A stretch of 20,185 nt of DNA from Kiritimatiellia bacterium (GTDB lineage Bacteria; Verrucomicrobiota; Kiritimatiellia; RFP12; UBA1067): positions 1 to 20,185 of the forward strand of contig CAAGNL010000520.1 in assembly GCA_900771305.1 (NCBI GenBank), written 5' to 3'. The notes below the pieces were generated by a model. That model worked only from the letters and a program-made list of their open reading frames with translations. It did not search any database and had not been told where the DNA came from. A program made the translations under genes and the position numbers. Of this stretch, positions 6,661 to 15,441 are shown one piece after another (the stretch's first letter is position 1; each line of letters opens with the position of its first letter).

Positions 6661-8424
6661 TTATGGATTATGGCTTACGAGGGGAATCTCCTCCAGGCGA
6701 TAGAGGTCGAAACCTTTGAACTGGAAGAGGATGAGGTGGAGCGTCGTGCCCCTCGCGAGGTCGGGGACGAACGGGTCGGACGCATACTGGCGGAGCTTCG
6801 CGATCCCCTCCTCGGCCTTCGCCGCGAGCTCGGCGTCTGACGCGTCGGCGGCCGAATGCTTCAGCTCGACGATGTAGCTGTGCTTCACGTCCCCGTAGTA
6901 GACGCGCTCGGGGAAGAGGCAGAAGTCGCAGAAGCCCTGCGCGAGTTCCATCTCGGGCTTCGCGCGGTAGAACTTGAGATGTCCGAACTCGGCCTGCATG
7001 TAGCCCTGGATGCGGATCTCGCGGTCAATGCCGCCGCGGACCGGCATCGTGGCCGCGAGGTCCTCCGCGAGGCGCCGGAAGAACGGCTCCCACTCGCCGC
7101 GGTAAGCCATCGCGCTCGCGAGATGCGACCACTTGATCCAGTCCGGCATCCGCACGCGGCGGTAGCTGTCACGGAGGTAGTTGAAGATCTGCCGCCGCAC
7201 GCAGTGGTTCGGCACGCGGAAGTAGGACATGCCCTCTTTCCGCTCCGACATCGAGAGAATGCCATAGTAGTGGAAGAGCGAGCGGAAATTCTCGGGCTTG
7301 ATGATTGCGTCGGCCGGAAAGCTCGGCACGAGGTCGAACGCGATCTCGCCCTTCGCCGCGAGCTCCTCCGTGAGCGGCGAGACGTCCTCGGCGTTCTGCG
7401 CGCCGGCCTGGCGCTGGAGGTCGACGATCGTCTCGAGCTTGTCGTAGTCCGTCGAGATGTTGACGTCGACCATGTTCTCCGGCGGAACGCCCTCGGCGAC
7501 CAGCGATTTGAGATGGTAGAGCACCATGTCGGAGTTGAAGACGCTCTCCTTGCCGACCTTCGCCTTGGCGAAGCAGTAGCCGTCGTACCAGGGTTTGACG
7601 TCCCGGACGATCGACTCGGGATCGCCTTCCAGGAATTCGCCAACGCCCTTGAAGTCGCGGTAGATCTGCAGCGTCTCGGCCTCGGAGAAGCCGAGCATCG
7701 AGTTGAACGCCGCGTCCTGCGAGATGTTCGCCGCGATGTTGAAGCCGCTCGTGAGGTCGTCCATCGTCACCGGCGAGACGCCCGTCATGAAGATGCGGTC
7801 AAACGAGGACTTGAAGACCTTGAACCAGCGGCGGTAGAATCCCGTGCCGTGCGTAATCGACTTGTACGGCTCGTTTCCGGCAGATCGAATCAGTTCATTC
7901 GTGAAGTTGTCGTACTCGTCGATTACAAGGTAGGCGGGGACACCCTTCGCCTTCGCGCTCTTGACAATCAAATCGAACTTCGCGCCGACCGGCTGCTTCT
8001 TGCAGTCGGCCACGAACTCCGCCGAGAACAGATCCGCGTTTGCCGCCAGCAGGAGATCCAGCACCGTCGACAGATATAGGTCGAACTTCTGGTCAAGTGG
8101 AGCCTCGGCCCCCTTCCCGACTTCCGAGAAGTCGAGCTTAAGCATCAGATAGCGGTTGCGGTTCGGTGTCGGATGCGCGCCGATCCAGAGCCCGCCGAAG
8201 AGTTTTTCGAAATTTTCCCTCTCGTTGCGGTCATAGTAGAGACGCAGCATGTCGAGGAAGAGCGACTTGCCGAAACGGCGCGGCCGGACGAAGAAGACAA
8301 AGCGGTCCCGCTCCTCCATCTTCGCGAGATACTCCGTCTTGTCGACGTAGTAAAGTCCTTCCGTTCGGATTGTCTTGAAATCCGAAACACCATAGGGAAT
8401 TTTCAAATCCGTGCGCATCGCCAT
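6661..8424 (-). CDS. AAA-ATPase-like protein with C-terminal PD-(D/E)XK nuclease-like domain
   Basis: A 587-aa protein of full family length. Residues about 5-235 form the AAA-ATPase-like domain (PF09820 type): IPYGV near the start, Walker A variant RPRRFGKS (47-54), Walker B YLVIDEYDN (165-173) and a sensor-like IFMTGVSPVTMDDL (211-224). The C-terminal part (about 465-580, PF08011 type) keeps the nuclease pattern with Glu479, Asp500 (GFCDF) and Glu520-Leu-Lys522 (ELK). The family is abundant and often multi-copy in Bacteroidota and PVC-group genomes; its role is unproven, with defence or mobile-element functions suggested. The start at 8424 is supported by homologous N-termini; MRTDL two codons later is an alternative. 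The TATAAT ends six bases before the ATG, leaving no room for a ribosome site. A frameshifted sister gene follows. Confidence 0.9.
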   Translation of the reverse strand: MAMRTDLKIPYGVSDFKTIRTEGLYYVDKTEYLAKMEERDRFVFFVRPRRFGKSLFLDMLRLYYDRNERENFEKLFGGLWIGAHPTPNRNRYLMLKLDFSEVGKGAEAPLDQKFDLYLSTVLDLLLAANADLFSAEFVADCKKQPVGAKFDLIVKSAKAKGVPAYLVIDEYDNFTNELIRSAGNEPYKSITHGTGFYRRWFKVFKSSFDRIFMTGVSPVTMDDLTSGFNIAANISQDAAFNSMLGFSEAETLQIYRDFKGVGEFLEGDPESIVRDVKPWYDGYCFAKAKVGKESVFNSDMVLYHLKSLVAEGVPPENMVDVNISTDYDKLETIVDLQRQAGAQNAEDVSPLTEELAAKGEIAFDLVPSFPADAIIKPENFRSLFHYYGILSMSERKEGMSYFRVPNHCVRRQIFNYLRDSYRRVRMPDWIKWSHLASAMAYRGEWEPFFRRLAEDLAATMPVRGGIDREIRIQGYMQAEFGHLKFYRAKPEMELAQGFCDFCLFPERVYYGDVKHSYIVELKHSAADASDAELAAKAEEGIAKLRQYASDPFVPDLARGTTLHLILFQFKGFDLYRLEEIPLVSHNP

Positions 8425-8430
8425 GCGGAC

Positions 8431-8436
8431 ATTATA
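8431..8436 (-). promoter_or_regulatory. TATAAT box predicting a leaderless transcript of the AAA-ATPase gene
   Basis: A perfect TATAAT at 8436-8431 is separated from the ATG at 8424 by six bases (GTCCGC), so normal sigma70 spacing puts +1 on the A of the start codon. No Shine-Dalgarno is present and the -35 region is poor. The box lies in the 32-base gap after the DUF4832-like gene, so read-through from that operon is also possible. Confidence 0.5.
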
Positions 8437-8456
8437 TCATTTTCCGGATTTCCCGC

Positions 8457-10058
8457 TTACTCCAATCCGTACGATCCGTCGGAGGCGCGGCGACCGCGGT
8501 TGGAGAGGCACATCGGATGCTCGATGCCCTTCGCGTCTAGGAGAACGAGGCGCACACGTCCCTGCTTCGTTTTCAGGTTCGCACGAACCATCGTCCCGTG
8601 CGATTCATCCCACACGAGCGGCTTCTCGCCTGGCAGCAGCGTCCGCAAATCAAACGGCACATCAACGGATTCAAGGATCTTACCCGCGGCGTCCTCGGCG
8701 AAGACGCGCACGCGGTAGTAGTCGTGGTACATCTTCGACGTGCCGATGTTCGTCAGCGTGAACGAAACCGCCGTGCCCTGTTCGTCGCGCACCACCTTCG
8801 GGCTCCCCAGGACGATGCGATACCCCAGCGTCGCCATCGCCCGCCGCGTGTTCGCGCAGATCTCGTCGCTCGGACGCACGTTGGTCCGCGGACGGTTCCC
8901 GAGCGACGGGTCCGCCGGCCCCTGCGTCGTGTCGATGATCGTGAAGTTGTGGACGGAGAGTCCGCTCACATGCCGCTCGCGGAACTGTTCGCCCAGCGTC
9001 TCGTACGGCAGGTCGTTCTTGTTGTATTTTCTGATGAAGTAGGCGAATTCTCCCGTGACGTAGGCGTTGCCCCACAGGTGGTTGAGACGGCAGTCGCCCA
9101 GTTTCTCGACGGCGCCTTCCGGCGTGAACATCACACGCGTATCCGTCGGCAGGTGCGTCCGCGGTTCCCAGCAGTCGATGAAGAAGCCGATCGGTCCCGC
9201 CTGGTTGCGCGCGTGGAACATCCGCCCGACGTGCTTCATCGCCCGCAGCGCCTGCGGATTGGACGGATTCTTGAGATAGGCCTCCTCCAGTGGCAGATGG
9301 AGCGCCTCCTGCGCCGGCGCGATCAGCAGGATGTCCGGGAACGCCTCCAGATAGGCGTCGATGAAACGGTCGAAACCCTCCGTGACGGGATAGGTTCCGC
9401 CCTTCACGGCCCCCTCGCCCCAATAGCCGAAATAGCGAAGCTCGATGCCGTAGATCAGGTCCTTTCGCCGGACCTGCGTCCCCGTGACGGGTTTTTCGAT
9501 CCATTTCGCGAAGGCCAGCAGCAATGCGCGGAAGCGGTCCTGCAGAATCGGCGAATCGTAGTCGGGCGTCAGGCCTCCGCCGAAGGACGCATCGAACTTG
9601 AGCGGATGGTCACTCGCCTTCAGCTCGTCGTGGAGGTACCGCGGCACCGCGCACCAGTTGCCGTCATCGGCCTTCCACACGACGTTCGTGTTGCCGTGCA
9701 GTCCGCCCCCGCACATCCAGCAGAGGCCCAGAATAATGCGCGCGCGCTCCGCGAGGCACTGCTGCAGCAGCGGCTCGACCGTCTGGTCGAAGCGCCACTC
9801 GTCCTTCCCCCCTTCAAGCGCATTCCACCCGCCACGCCAGTAGCGCATGGCCGAGAAGCGCTGATAGGGCGACTCCTCGTAGACCTTGGTGATGCGCTTG
9901 TTGATGCCGCCCTGCCACCCCGCCTTCGGGAAGAAGCGGTAGATGCCGCCGTTCGGCACGCACACGTCGTCGTCCAGCATCGGCGGCAGAATGTCTGCGG
10001 CAAATCCGCGACCGAGAACAACCAGCAAACAGGTGAGCAAAGAATAGAATCGAGTCAT
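8457..10058 (-). CDS. Secreted DUF4832-like TIM-barrel glycosidase-like protein
   Basis: A 533-aa protein with a signal peptide (MTRFYSLLTCLLVVLGRGFA, cleavage near residue 20). AGGGAG lies eight bases before the ATG at 10058. The N-terminal two thirds look like a beta/alpha barrel, with W-rich strands (SAMRYWRGGWNALEG) and the motif RYFGYWGEGA (208-217). This corresponds to the WGE pattern of glycosidase-like proteins with DUF4832/DUF4874 domains, and Glu215 is a candidate acid/base. The C-terminal portion (about 400-520) has the beta-sandwich pattern of DUF4832, including LTNIGTSKMYHDYYRVRV. It is the last gene of a four-gene operon, 24 bases after the SGNH esterase, which supports a role in polysaccharide breakdown or binding. 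Enzymatic activity in this family is not established. Confidence 0.75.
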   Translation of the reverse strand: MTRFYSLLTCLLVVLGRGFAADILPPMLDDDVCVPNGGIYRFFPKAGWQGGINKRITKVYEESPYQRFSAMRYWRGGWNALEGGKDEWRFDQTVEPLLQQCLAERARIILGLCWMCGGGLHGNTNVVWKADDGNWCAVPRYLHDELKASDHPLKFDASFGGGLTPDYDSPILQDRFRALLLAFAKWIEKPVTGTQVRRKDLIYGIELRYFGYWGEGAVKGGTYPVTEGFDRFIDAYLEAFPDILLIAPAQEALHLPLEEAYLKNPSNPQALRAMKHVGRMFHARNQAGPIGFFIDCWEPRTHLPTDTRVMFTPEGAVEKLGDCRLNHLWGNAYVTGEFAYFIRKYNKNDLPYETLGEQFRERHVSGLSVHNFTIIDTTQGPADPSLGNRPRTNVRPSDEICANTRRAMATLGYRIVLGSPKVVRDEQGTAVSFTLTNIGTSKMYHDYYRVRVFAEDAAGKILESVDVPFDLRTLLPGEKPLVWDESHGTMVRANLKTKQGRVRLVLLDAKGIEHPMCLSNRGRRASDGSYGLE

Positions 10059-10082
10059 CGTCCAATCTCCCTGGCGCTAAGA

Positions 10083-11168
10083 TCACCTCTTCAGAATCTT
10101 CTTCACCGCCTCCGCGTAGACACGCCCCATCTGGATGAAACCGTAGTCGTTCGGATGGCAGTGGTCGTGCGTGCACTCGTCGTCGTTCGGAAGCATCTCC
10201 ACGCCGGAGAGGTAGTGCCAGTTCGCCCACTTCGCGGGATCCTCCGCCTTGAGCCTGTCATAGACGCCACGCGAGAAGACTTCGCCATCGCGCGGCTCAG
10301 CCTTCTCCGTGCACCCGCCACAGAGCAGAACGGGCGTGTCGGGGCGCAGCTCCTTCAACCGCCGCACGAACGGTTCGTAGTTCGCCTCCTGCACCTGTCG
10401 GTTCATGTTCCAGTCGCAGTCGACGATGTAGAGCTCCGCGTCGATCTCGGCTACGAGGTCCGCCATCGGCAGTTCCATCTTGCCCGCGCCCGAGAAGCCG
10501 AGGTTGATCACCTCCATGTCCAGGCGCCGGCTCATGATCGACGTGAAGATGAGCCCCGGACGCGAGGCCGCCCCGCCGTTCACGATCGAAGTTCCATAGT
10601 GGACGATCGGCTTGGTGGTCGCATGTGGACGCGCCGGACCAAATGACGCACCCTTCTTCACGCCGATCGAGAACGATTCCGGCCGCGCCCGGATCGGAAG
10701 ATAGACGAGGCATTCATCGCCCTTGCGCCACCGCAGGCGCAGTTCTCCGACACCCGTGTTGAAGTCGGGTGCCGCCGCGCTCATATGCGTCCACTTCCCA
10801 TCCCCTCTCCGCGCGTAGACATCCACGCCGCAGTACATGATCGGCGTGAAGAACATCGTCGTGTGGATCTTCTCCCTCACCTTCCAGCGGATGACGATTT
10901 CGTCCGAATCCGTCGTGAATCGCGCATTGAAGCCGATTGCCGTCTGGGAGAGTCCCCACACCTTGGACGTCACCACCTCTTTGAACTTCTCCGGCAGTCG
11001 CGTGTACGGCGCCGCCGTCTGCGGGAATCCACGCCCCTCCAGCACGAGATTCGTCACGCCATCGCGCCAGTCGTAGTTCTCGGTCACCACCGGCACCACG
11101 GGCTTCGCCGCGAACGCCGCAGCCGCCACGCCAATCGCCAACGCCAGAAACAAGGATCCCATTTTCAT
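10083..11168 (-). CDS. Secreted SGNH/GDSL-type esterase
   Basis: A 361-aa protein with a signal peptide (MKMGSLFLALAIGVAAAAFA). The N-terminal half is a beta-sandwich of the type that precedes SGNH domains in carbohydrate esterases. The C-terminal half carries the SGNH blocks: HYGTSIVNGG with candidate nucleophile Ser194, NLGFSGAG (222-229) with the oxyanion Gly, the Asn-bearing DCDWNMN (250-256), and DHCH with Asp335 and His338 as DxxH. Family members remove acetyl or similar ester groups from polysaccharides in the periplasm or outside; the substrate here is unknown. It lies 12 bases after the beta-helix gene and 24 before the DUF4832-like gene, so the esterase probably unmasks sugars for the neighbouring hydrolases. 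Confidence 0.88.
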   Translation of the reverse strand: MKMGSLFLALAIGVAAAAFAAKPVVPVVTENYDWRDGVTNLVLEGRGFPQTAAPYTRLPEKFKEVVTSKVWGLSQTAIGFNARFTTDSDEIVIRWKVREKIHTTMFFTPIMYCGVDVYARRGDGKWTHMSAAAPDFNTGVGELRLRWRKGDECLVYLPIRARPESFSIGVKKGASFGPARPHATTKPIVHYGTSIVNGGAASRPGLIFTSIMSRRLDMEVINLGFSGAGKMELPMADLVAEIDAELYIVDCDWNMNRQVQEANYEPFVRRLKELRPDTPVLLCGGCTEKAEPRDGEVFSRGVYDRLKAEDPAKWANWHYLSGVEMLPNDDECTHDHCHPNDYGFIQMGRVYAEAVKKILKR

Positions 11169-11180
11169 CGCCGGGAATTG

Positions 11181-13187
11181 TTATTTCGTAAAGGACAGGT
11201 TCTTGAACTCGATTTCATCCGCCGACGCCGTTGCGGTCAGGCTGAGCGCGACGAGATCGGTCACGACAGGGTCGAAATCCGTGTCGAAGACGATTTCGTG
11301 GCGCGTCCAGGGCGTCATCTCCGTGGGTGAAGCGACCTTGAGCGCGGGCAGGACCCTCTCAAAACGCTTCTCGTTCGAGAGGAGGCGGATGCGCAAATCG
11401 AACGGATTCTCGCTGCGGGCCCGCAGGTCGAAGGAGAGCGTCCAGCGTCCGTTCCCGCGGGCACGGAATCCCTCCGTCAGAACCGCCTGCATGCCGGCGT
11501 TCTTCTCGCACTGCACGAGATGGTAGATCGCCTTCCCCGTCTCGTCGCGCTTCGTCGCCTCGAACTTGACGAGCCACGAGGGCACGCGCTGCCACACGCT
11601 CTTCGTCTTCGGCTCCTCGGCGACGAGATTCGCGTGCGGATCAATCGCCGCCCGCGGACGCTCGGGCGCCGTCCAGGAAACCTCGTGGCGGTCCGCCGCC
11701 AACGGCACCTCCCGCGGCGCCTCGGTGGTCGCATAGGCCGTCTTCACCGTCGCGCGGTTGTTGAAGGCCCTCTCCGGGAACTCCGCGCGCAGGCCGCCGA
11801 TCCAGAGGTTGGTGAACGTGAGCGCATAGTTGTCGGTGATCAGCCACCGCTTCGGATCGTTGCGCGTGTCGATGGCGATGCCATCCGTCTTGCCGATGAG
11901 CCTCCAGTCGCCGCGCCCCGCCGATCCGGGCACCGAACAGCCATCGAAGGCGAACGTCTTCGGCAGCGTTCCCATGTTGCGTCCACTGAAGAAGTGCGCG
12001 AAGAGCGTGCAGTCCACGGCGGAGAGGTTCTTGAAGTGGAACTCGTGGGCGAGATGCTTGAGGTCCTGCGGATCCTTCTCCTTGCGCGCCTTGCCGGCGT
12101 TCATCTCGCTCCACTTGTTGTTGCGGCGGAGCGCGTCGTTGTACCAGTTGTTGATCAGGCCGTCGTCCGCGCGGAAGACGTCGATGTTCTCCATCGACAC
12201 CGCGACGTTGTTCCCCTGCGGAAAGATCGCGGCGCAGGAGGTCCCCAGGACGATGTCCTTGTAGACCGCCCCCTTCACGCCGCTCACCACGAGCGCGTTG
12301 TCGCCCACGTAGAGCCAGCAGTTCTCGGCGCGAAAGCCCGTTCCGCCGTTCGTGAAGCCGTCTGAACACATCATCGACGCCAGCGCCTTCAGGTTGCGGA
12401 AGGTCGTGTTCGGACGCCAGCTCATGTAGTTGAACGTGCGTGCGTCGACGATCTTGAACCCGTCCAGCGTCACGTCGGGCGCGTTCACCTGCACGACGCC
12501 ACGCGCCGTGTTCTTCGTCTGGTCGTAGCGGAAGATGTCGCTCAGCGGATCGAGCACCATGCCGCGTCCGTGCATCTTCAGTCCCTTCGTCTTCAAGCGA
12601 AGCCGGGCATTCAGCACCGCCCCTGGCGCAAGATAGATCTCCTTCACGTCAGGCGCCGTCTCGATTACGCCGTCCACCCCAGGAGCATCCACCCATCCTT
12701 CGACGTACATCACGCCCGGAGCTCCCTTCTGGGGAATCTCGCCCGCCTTCTCAGGCGCATCTGCGAAGACGGAGAGGATCGTCTTGTCGTAGTCGTTGAG
12801 CTGAATGCCGAAGTAGACCGGCTTCTCCAGCCACACGGAGATCACGCCGTCCTTGAACGAGCTCTTCAGCTGCCGGCGCGCGGGGAACACCTTGTAGCAC
12901 GAAACATTCTGCGACACGCGGATGTCCACCCGCACCGGCTCCCCGTCGAAGGCGAACTCGCAGAAACGACGGTAGACGTCACCTCCGCGCGTACGCCCGT
13001 CGAGAATCGACTTCTCGCAGTGGTTGTACACCGTCAGCGGCTTCTCGACGCCTCCCTGCGCAACCCGCACTTCATACGCAGAATCGCGCTCGATGGCGGA
13101 CGGATAATCGGGATAGACGACCAGCTCGGCGCACGCCGCCATGCAGCTTGCGCCGAACGCGAAGAACAGACCAGGCCTGAAGTTCAT
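11181..13187 (-). CDS. Secreted parallel beta-helix glycosidase (GH49/GH28-like)
   Basis: A 668-aa protein. AAGGTG lies six bases before the ATG at 13187. The N-terminus is a signal peptide ending near residue 20; CMAAC loosely resembles a lipobox, so a lipoprotein is possible. Residues about 21-135 form a beta-sandwich and about 150-480 a right-handed beta-helix with repeating short strands (VQVNAPDVTLDGFKIVDAR). A C-terminal domain (about 530-668) resembles a carbohydrate-binding module. The stretch 294-345 (VGDNALVVSG ... ENIDVFRADDGLINN) resembles the catalytic region of GH49 dextranase/isopullulanase. Asp296, Asp341 and Asp342 are candidate acids, but one Asp of the usual DD pair is Asn (DN). 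The GH49 assignment is therefore tentative; GH28-like or another beta-helix family is possible. Confidence 0.78.
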   Translation of the reverse strand: MNFRPGLFFAFGASCMAACAELVVYPDYPSAIERDSAYEVRVAQGGVEKPLTVYNHCEKSILDGRTRGGDVYRRFCEFAFDGEPVRVDIRVSQNVSCYKVFPARRQLKSSFKDGVISVWLEKPVYFGIQLNDYDKTILSVFADAPEKAGEIPQKGAPGVMYVEGWVDAPGVDGVIETAPDVKEIYLAPGAVLNARLRLKTKGLKMHGRGMVLDPLSDIFRYDQTKNTARGVVQVNAPDVTLDGFKIVDARTFNYMSWRPNTTFRNLKALASMMCSDGFTNGGTGFRAENCWLYVGDNALVVSGVKGAVYKDIVLGTSCAAIFPQGNNVAVSMENIDVFRADDGLINNWYNDALRRNNKWSEMNAGKARKEKDPQDLKHLAHEFHFKNLSAVDCTLFAHFFSGRNMGTLPKTFAFDGCSVPGSAGRGDWRLIGKTDGIAIDTRNDPKRWLITDNYALTFTNLWIGGLRAEFPERAFNNRATVKTAYATTEAPREVPLAADRHEVSWTAPERPRAAIDPHANLVAEEPKTKSVWQRVPSWLVKFEATKRDETGKAIYHLVQCEKNAGMQAVLTEGFRARGNGRWTLSFDLRARSENPFDLRIRLLSNEKRFERVLPALKVASPTEMTPWTRHEIVFDTDFDPVVTDLVALSLTATASADEIEFKNLSFTK

Positions 13188-13199
13188 GGGATCACCTTG

Positions 13200-14282
13200 T
13201 TACTTGTTGAAGTAGAAGCATTCACGGTCGAAGGCCGCACCACCCGCGCCCACACGGAAGACGCGGAATTCGCCGATGGACGGTTTCACCGCCACCAGTT
13301 CGAAGAGCATCTCCTTCTCGCGGCTGAAGGCAATCGTCCGTGCCCCCCAGGGCTTGTTCGCCTTGTTTACGCCGCCGTACCCCTGGGAGATGGTCCAGTT
13401 CACGCCGTGGAACTCCATCTCGTTGTCAAAATGGCTGTCGCCGCAGAAATAGCCCGTAAGGGCGTTCGGACGATCCTTCGCAAAGGCCTCGAGCGCGGCC
13501 ATGAACGCCTGCTTCCCCTTCGCGACGCCACCGTTCTGGTACTGCTTCCAGTGGCCGATCTCGTTGAACACGCAGAAGTGCCCGAACGCCGCCGCCGTCC
13601 AGTCCTGCGGCATGCTCTTCAGCGCATTCGAGATGAAGTCGATCTGGCTCTGGGACATTCCGTAGTAGCCGTCGTCGGACGTATTGCAGAAGATCGCGCG
13701 GAAACGCTTGCCCGGCACATCGAAGTACCCCCACGAACGGTTTTCCCCGAAGACAAGCTTGAAACCGTGCTTCTCGGCGAGACCGTTGAAGGTGTTTCCG
13801 AAGAGTTCGGACGAAATGGGCCGTGTCTTACGCCCGAGGTAGGGCCCGTGGTCATGGTTCCCCAGGCAGAACAGCACGGGGTGCGTCTTGTAGTCGTGAT
13901 AGACGCTCTCCGCCATCGCCATGCGCTGCAGAGCCTCCTCGTCGGACCTGCAGCCGTTGTCGTAGTCGTGGTCCCCCCCCTCCACAAGGAAGTCGCACCC
14001 CGCGCGGTCCGCGGCCGCCTGCACGAAGAGCGCATGGTAGCGGGAGTTCGAGAAGTCGATCGGCGCGGTCTTCGCCGTCAGACGCGAGTGCACATCCGTG
14101 ATGAAGGTGAACGCGACCGTCTCGTCCGCCCCCTTCCACGCCTTGTAGCGCGCGACGGCCTCGTCGATCTGGGTATTCGCCCAGGCCGGCAGCCCATCCC
14201 GGATGTCATTGGCCGCCCCAACCTTCACGGTCACCGCGGCCGCCGCCGTTCCGAACAGGAAACCCTTTCTCGTCATCTCCAT
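13200..14282 (-). CDS. Exported calcineurin-like metallophosphoesterase
   Basis: The start at 14282 (MEMTRKGFLFGTAAAA) is preferred because GGAG lies nine bases upstream and the signal begins directly after. Longer versions starting at 14339 lack a ribosome site. The 360-aa protein keeps the metal-binding motifs of the calcineurin fold: DVH (63-65), GGDHD (102-106), GNHDH (141-145), GHF (234-236) and GDSHFD (281-286), so the two-metal centre appears intact. The N-terminal TRKGFLFG is a twin-arginine-like signal with Lys at the second position; Sec export is also possible. It heads the four-gene carbohydrate operon, 12 bases before the beta-helix gene. Its substrate may be a phosphorylated or sulfated sugar or another phosphoester; this is inference. 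Confidence 0.85.
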   Translation of the reverse strand: MEMTRKGFLFGTAAAAVTVKVGAANDIRDGLPAWANTQIDEAVARYKAWKGADETVAFTFITDVHSRLTAKTAPIDFSNSRYHALFVQAAADRAGCDFLVEGGDHDYDNGCRSDEEALQRMAMAESVYHDYKTHPVLFCLGNHDHGPYLGRKTRPISSELFGNTFNGLAEKHGFKLVFGENRSWGYFDVPGKRFRAIFCNTSDDGYYGMSQSQIDFISNALKSMPQDWTAAAFGHFCVFNEIGHWKQYQNGGVAKGKQAFMAALEAFAKDRPNALTGYFCGDSHFDNEMEFHGVNWTISQGYGGVNKANKPWGARTIAFSREKEMLFELVAVKPSIGEFRVFRVGAGGAAFDRECFYFNK

Positions 14283-14311
14283 TGTGCCGATCTCCATTTC
14301 ACACGATTCAT

Positions 14312-14352
14312 CAGCCAAATCACCAACAAGCCAACTCACCAGCCAACTAAAT
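14312..14352 (-). repeat. Three imperfect direct repeats before the carbohydrate operon
   Basis: On the minus strand, just across and after the rlmN stop, three related units follow each other: GTTGGCTGGTGA, GTTGGCTTGTTGGTGA and TTTGGCTGATGA. They share TTGGCT and a terminal TGA. They fill most of the 64-base gap before the metallophosphoesterase start and could be an operator or a slippage product. No promoter with good spacing is seen here. Confidence 0.4.
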
Positions 14353-15441
14353 CTTCCCCATCTCCCGTAGTCGGAGCTGTCCGCAGGCCGCCGCCACGTC
14401 CTTGCCGCGGCTGCGACGGAGCATTGTCTGGATGCGTGCCTTCATCAGCACGTCGAGGAACGCAAGCTGCGTCGCCTCGTCCGGCGTGCCGAAGTCCGGA
14501 CGGTGGTCGACCGGCGACAGCGGAATCAGGTTCACCTTGCACGAGGGCAGCGTCTTCAGGCGCCGCACCAGTTCCTCCGCGCACGCCCGAGAGTCGTTGA
14601 GTCCCTTCACCATCGTGTACTCGAACGTGATCACGCGTCCCGTCTCCCGCGTGTAGTCGCGGCAGGTCGCCAGCAGTTCGTCGATCGGCCAGCGCTTGTT
14701 GATCGGCATCAGCATCGAGCGAAGTTCGTCGTTGGGCGCGTGCAGCGAGACGGAAAGCTCGAACTGAAGCCCCTCCGCCGCCAGTTTCTTGAATCCCGGT
14801 ACGACTCCGCACGTGGAAAGCGTAATGTGGCGGGCGCCAAGATTCGGCCCCTTCCCCGCGTTGAGCAGTTTCAGCGCGCGCATCGTCTCGTCGTAGTTCG
14901 CGAACGGCTCGCCCATGCCCATCACGACGATGTTCGTGAGGCAGAGCCCCGACCCCTGGCGCTTGTTCTCCTCGGTGGCGAAGAGATGCTGCGCCATCAT
15001 CACCTCGGCGACGATCTCGTCCGCAGTCAGCGACCGGACCAGCCCCTTGCTGCCGCTCGCACAGAACGCACACCCCATCGCACAGCCGACCTGGCTCGAG
15101 ATGCATTGCGTGAGACGCCCCTGCGCGGGGATGACCACGGTCTCGACCGAATTGCCGTCCGCGAGCCCCAGCAGCAGCTTCGTCGTGCCGTCCTCGGCGC
15201 GGTCCGTCGCAAGCACCTTCGGCACGACAATCGGGAACTCCTTCTTGAGCGTCTCGCGGAAGTCCTTCGGCAGCGTCGTCACCGCGTCCCAGTCCTGAAT
15301 CCAGTCCCGGTAGAGGGCCTGCACGATCTGATCCGCGCGGAACGCCCGCAACCCGCGCGACACGAGGATGGGCTTCCACTCCTCGGGGAGGATGGACCAG
15401 GCCGGCACGGGAGCCGGAGAGGATTCGTTTGAGGCCGTCAT
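14347..15441 (-). CDS. rlmN: Dual-specificity RNA methyltransferase RlmN (adenine-C2)
   Basis: A 364-aa radical-SAM enzyme that methylates C2 of adenine 2503 in 23S rRNA, and often adenine 37 in some tRNAs. The CX3CX2C cluster is Cys120, Cys124 and Cys127 (VGCAMGCAFC). The two further conserved cysteines of the mechanism are Cys113 (TQCISS), aligned with Cys118 of the E. coli enzyme, and Cys353 (AAACGQL), aligned with Cys355. GMGEPFANYD is the usual S-adenosylmethionine-binding motif. Length is normal. The ATG at 15441 overlaps the TetR stop as ATGA, so translation is probably coupled. Identity as RlmN is firm; the resistance relative Cfr is less likely from the overall pattern. Confidence 0.95.
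   Translation of the reverse strand: MTASNESSPAPVPAWSILPEEWKPILVSRGLRAFRADQIVQALYRDWIQDWDAVTTLPKDFRETLKKEFPIVVPKVLATDRAEDGTTKLLLGLADGNSVETVVIPAQGRLTQCISSQVGCAMGCAFCASGSKGLVRSLTADEIVAEVMMAQHLFATEENKRQGSGLCLTNIVVMGMGEPFANYDETMRALKLLNAGKGPNLGARHITLSTCGVVPGFKKLAAEGLQFELSVSLHAPNDELRSMLMPINKRWPIDELLATCRDYTRETGRVITFEYTMVKGLNDSRACAEELVRRLKTLPSCKVNLIPLSPVDHRPDFGTPDEATQLAFLDVLMKARIQTMLRRSRGKDVAAACGQLRLREMGKI

Noticed and set aside
14283..14339. Longer start (MSWLVGDLADES) for the metallophosphoesterase
   Set aside because: It translates the repeats after rlmN and would bury the export signal 20 residues inside.
12570..14600. Plus-strand open frame of 676 codons
   Set aside because: It spans the antisense of three different real genes and their gaps, with no ribosome site or recognisable domain.
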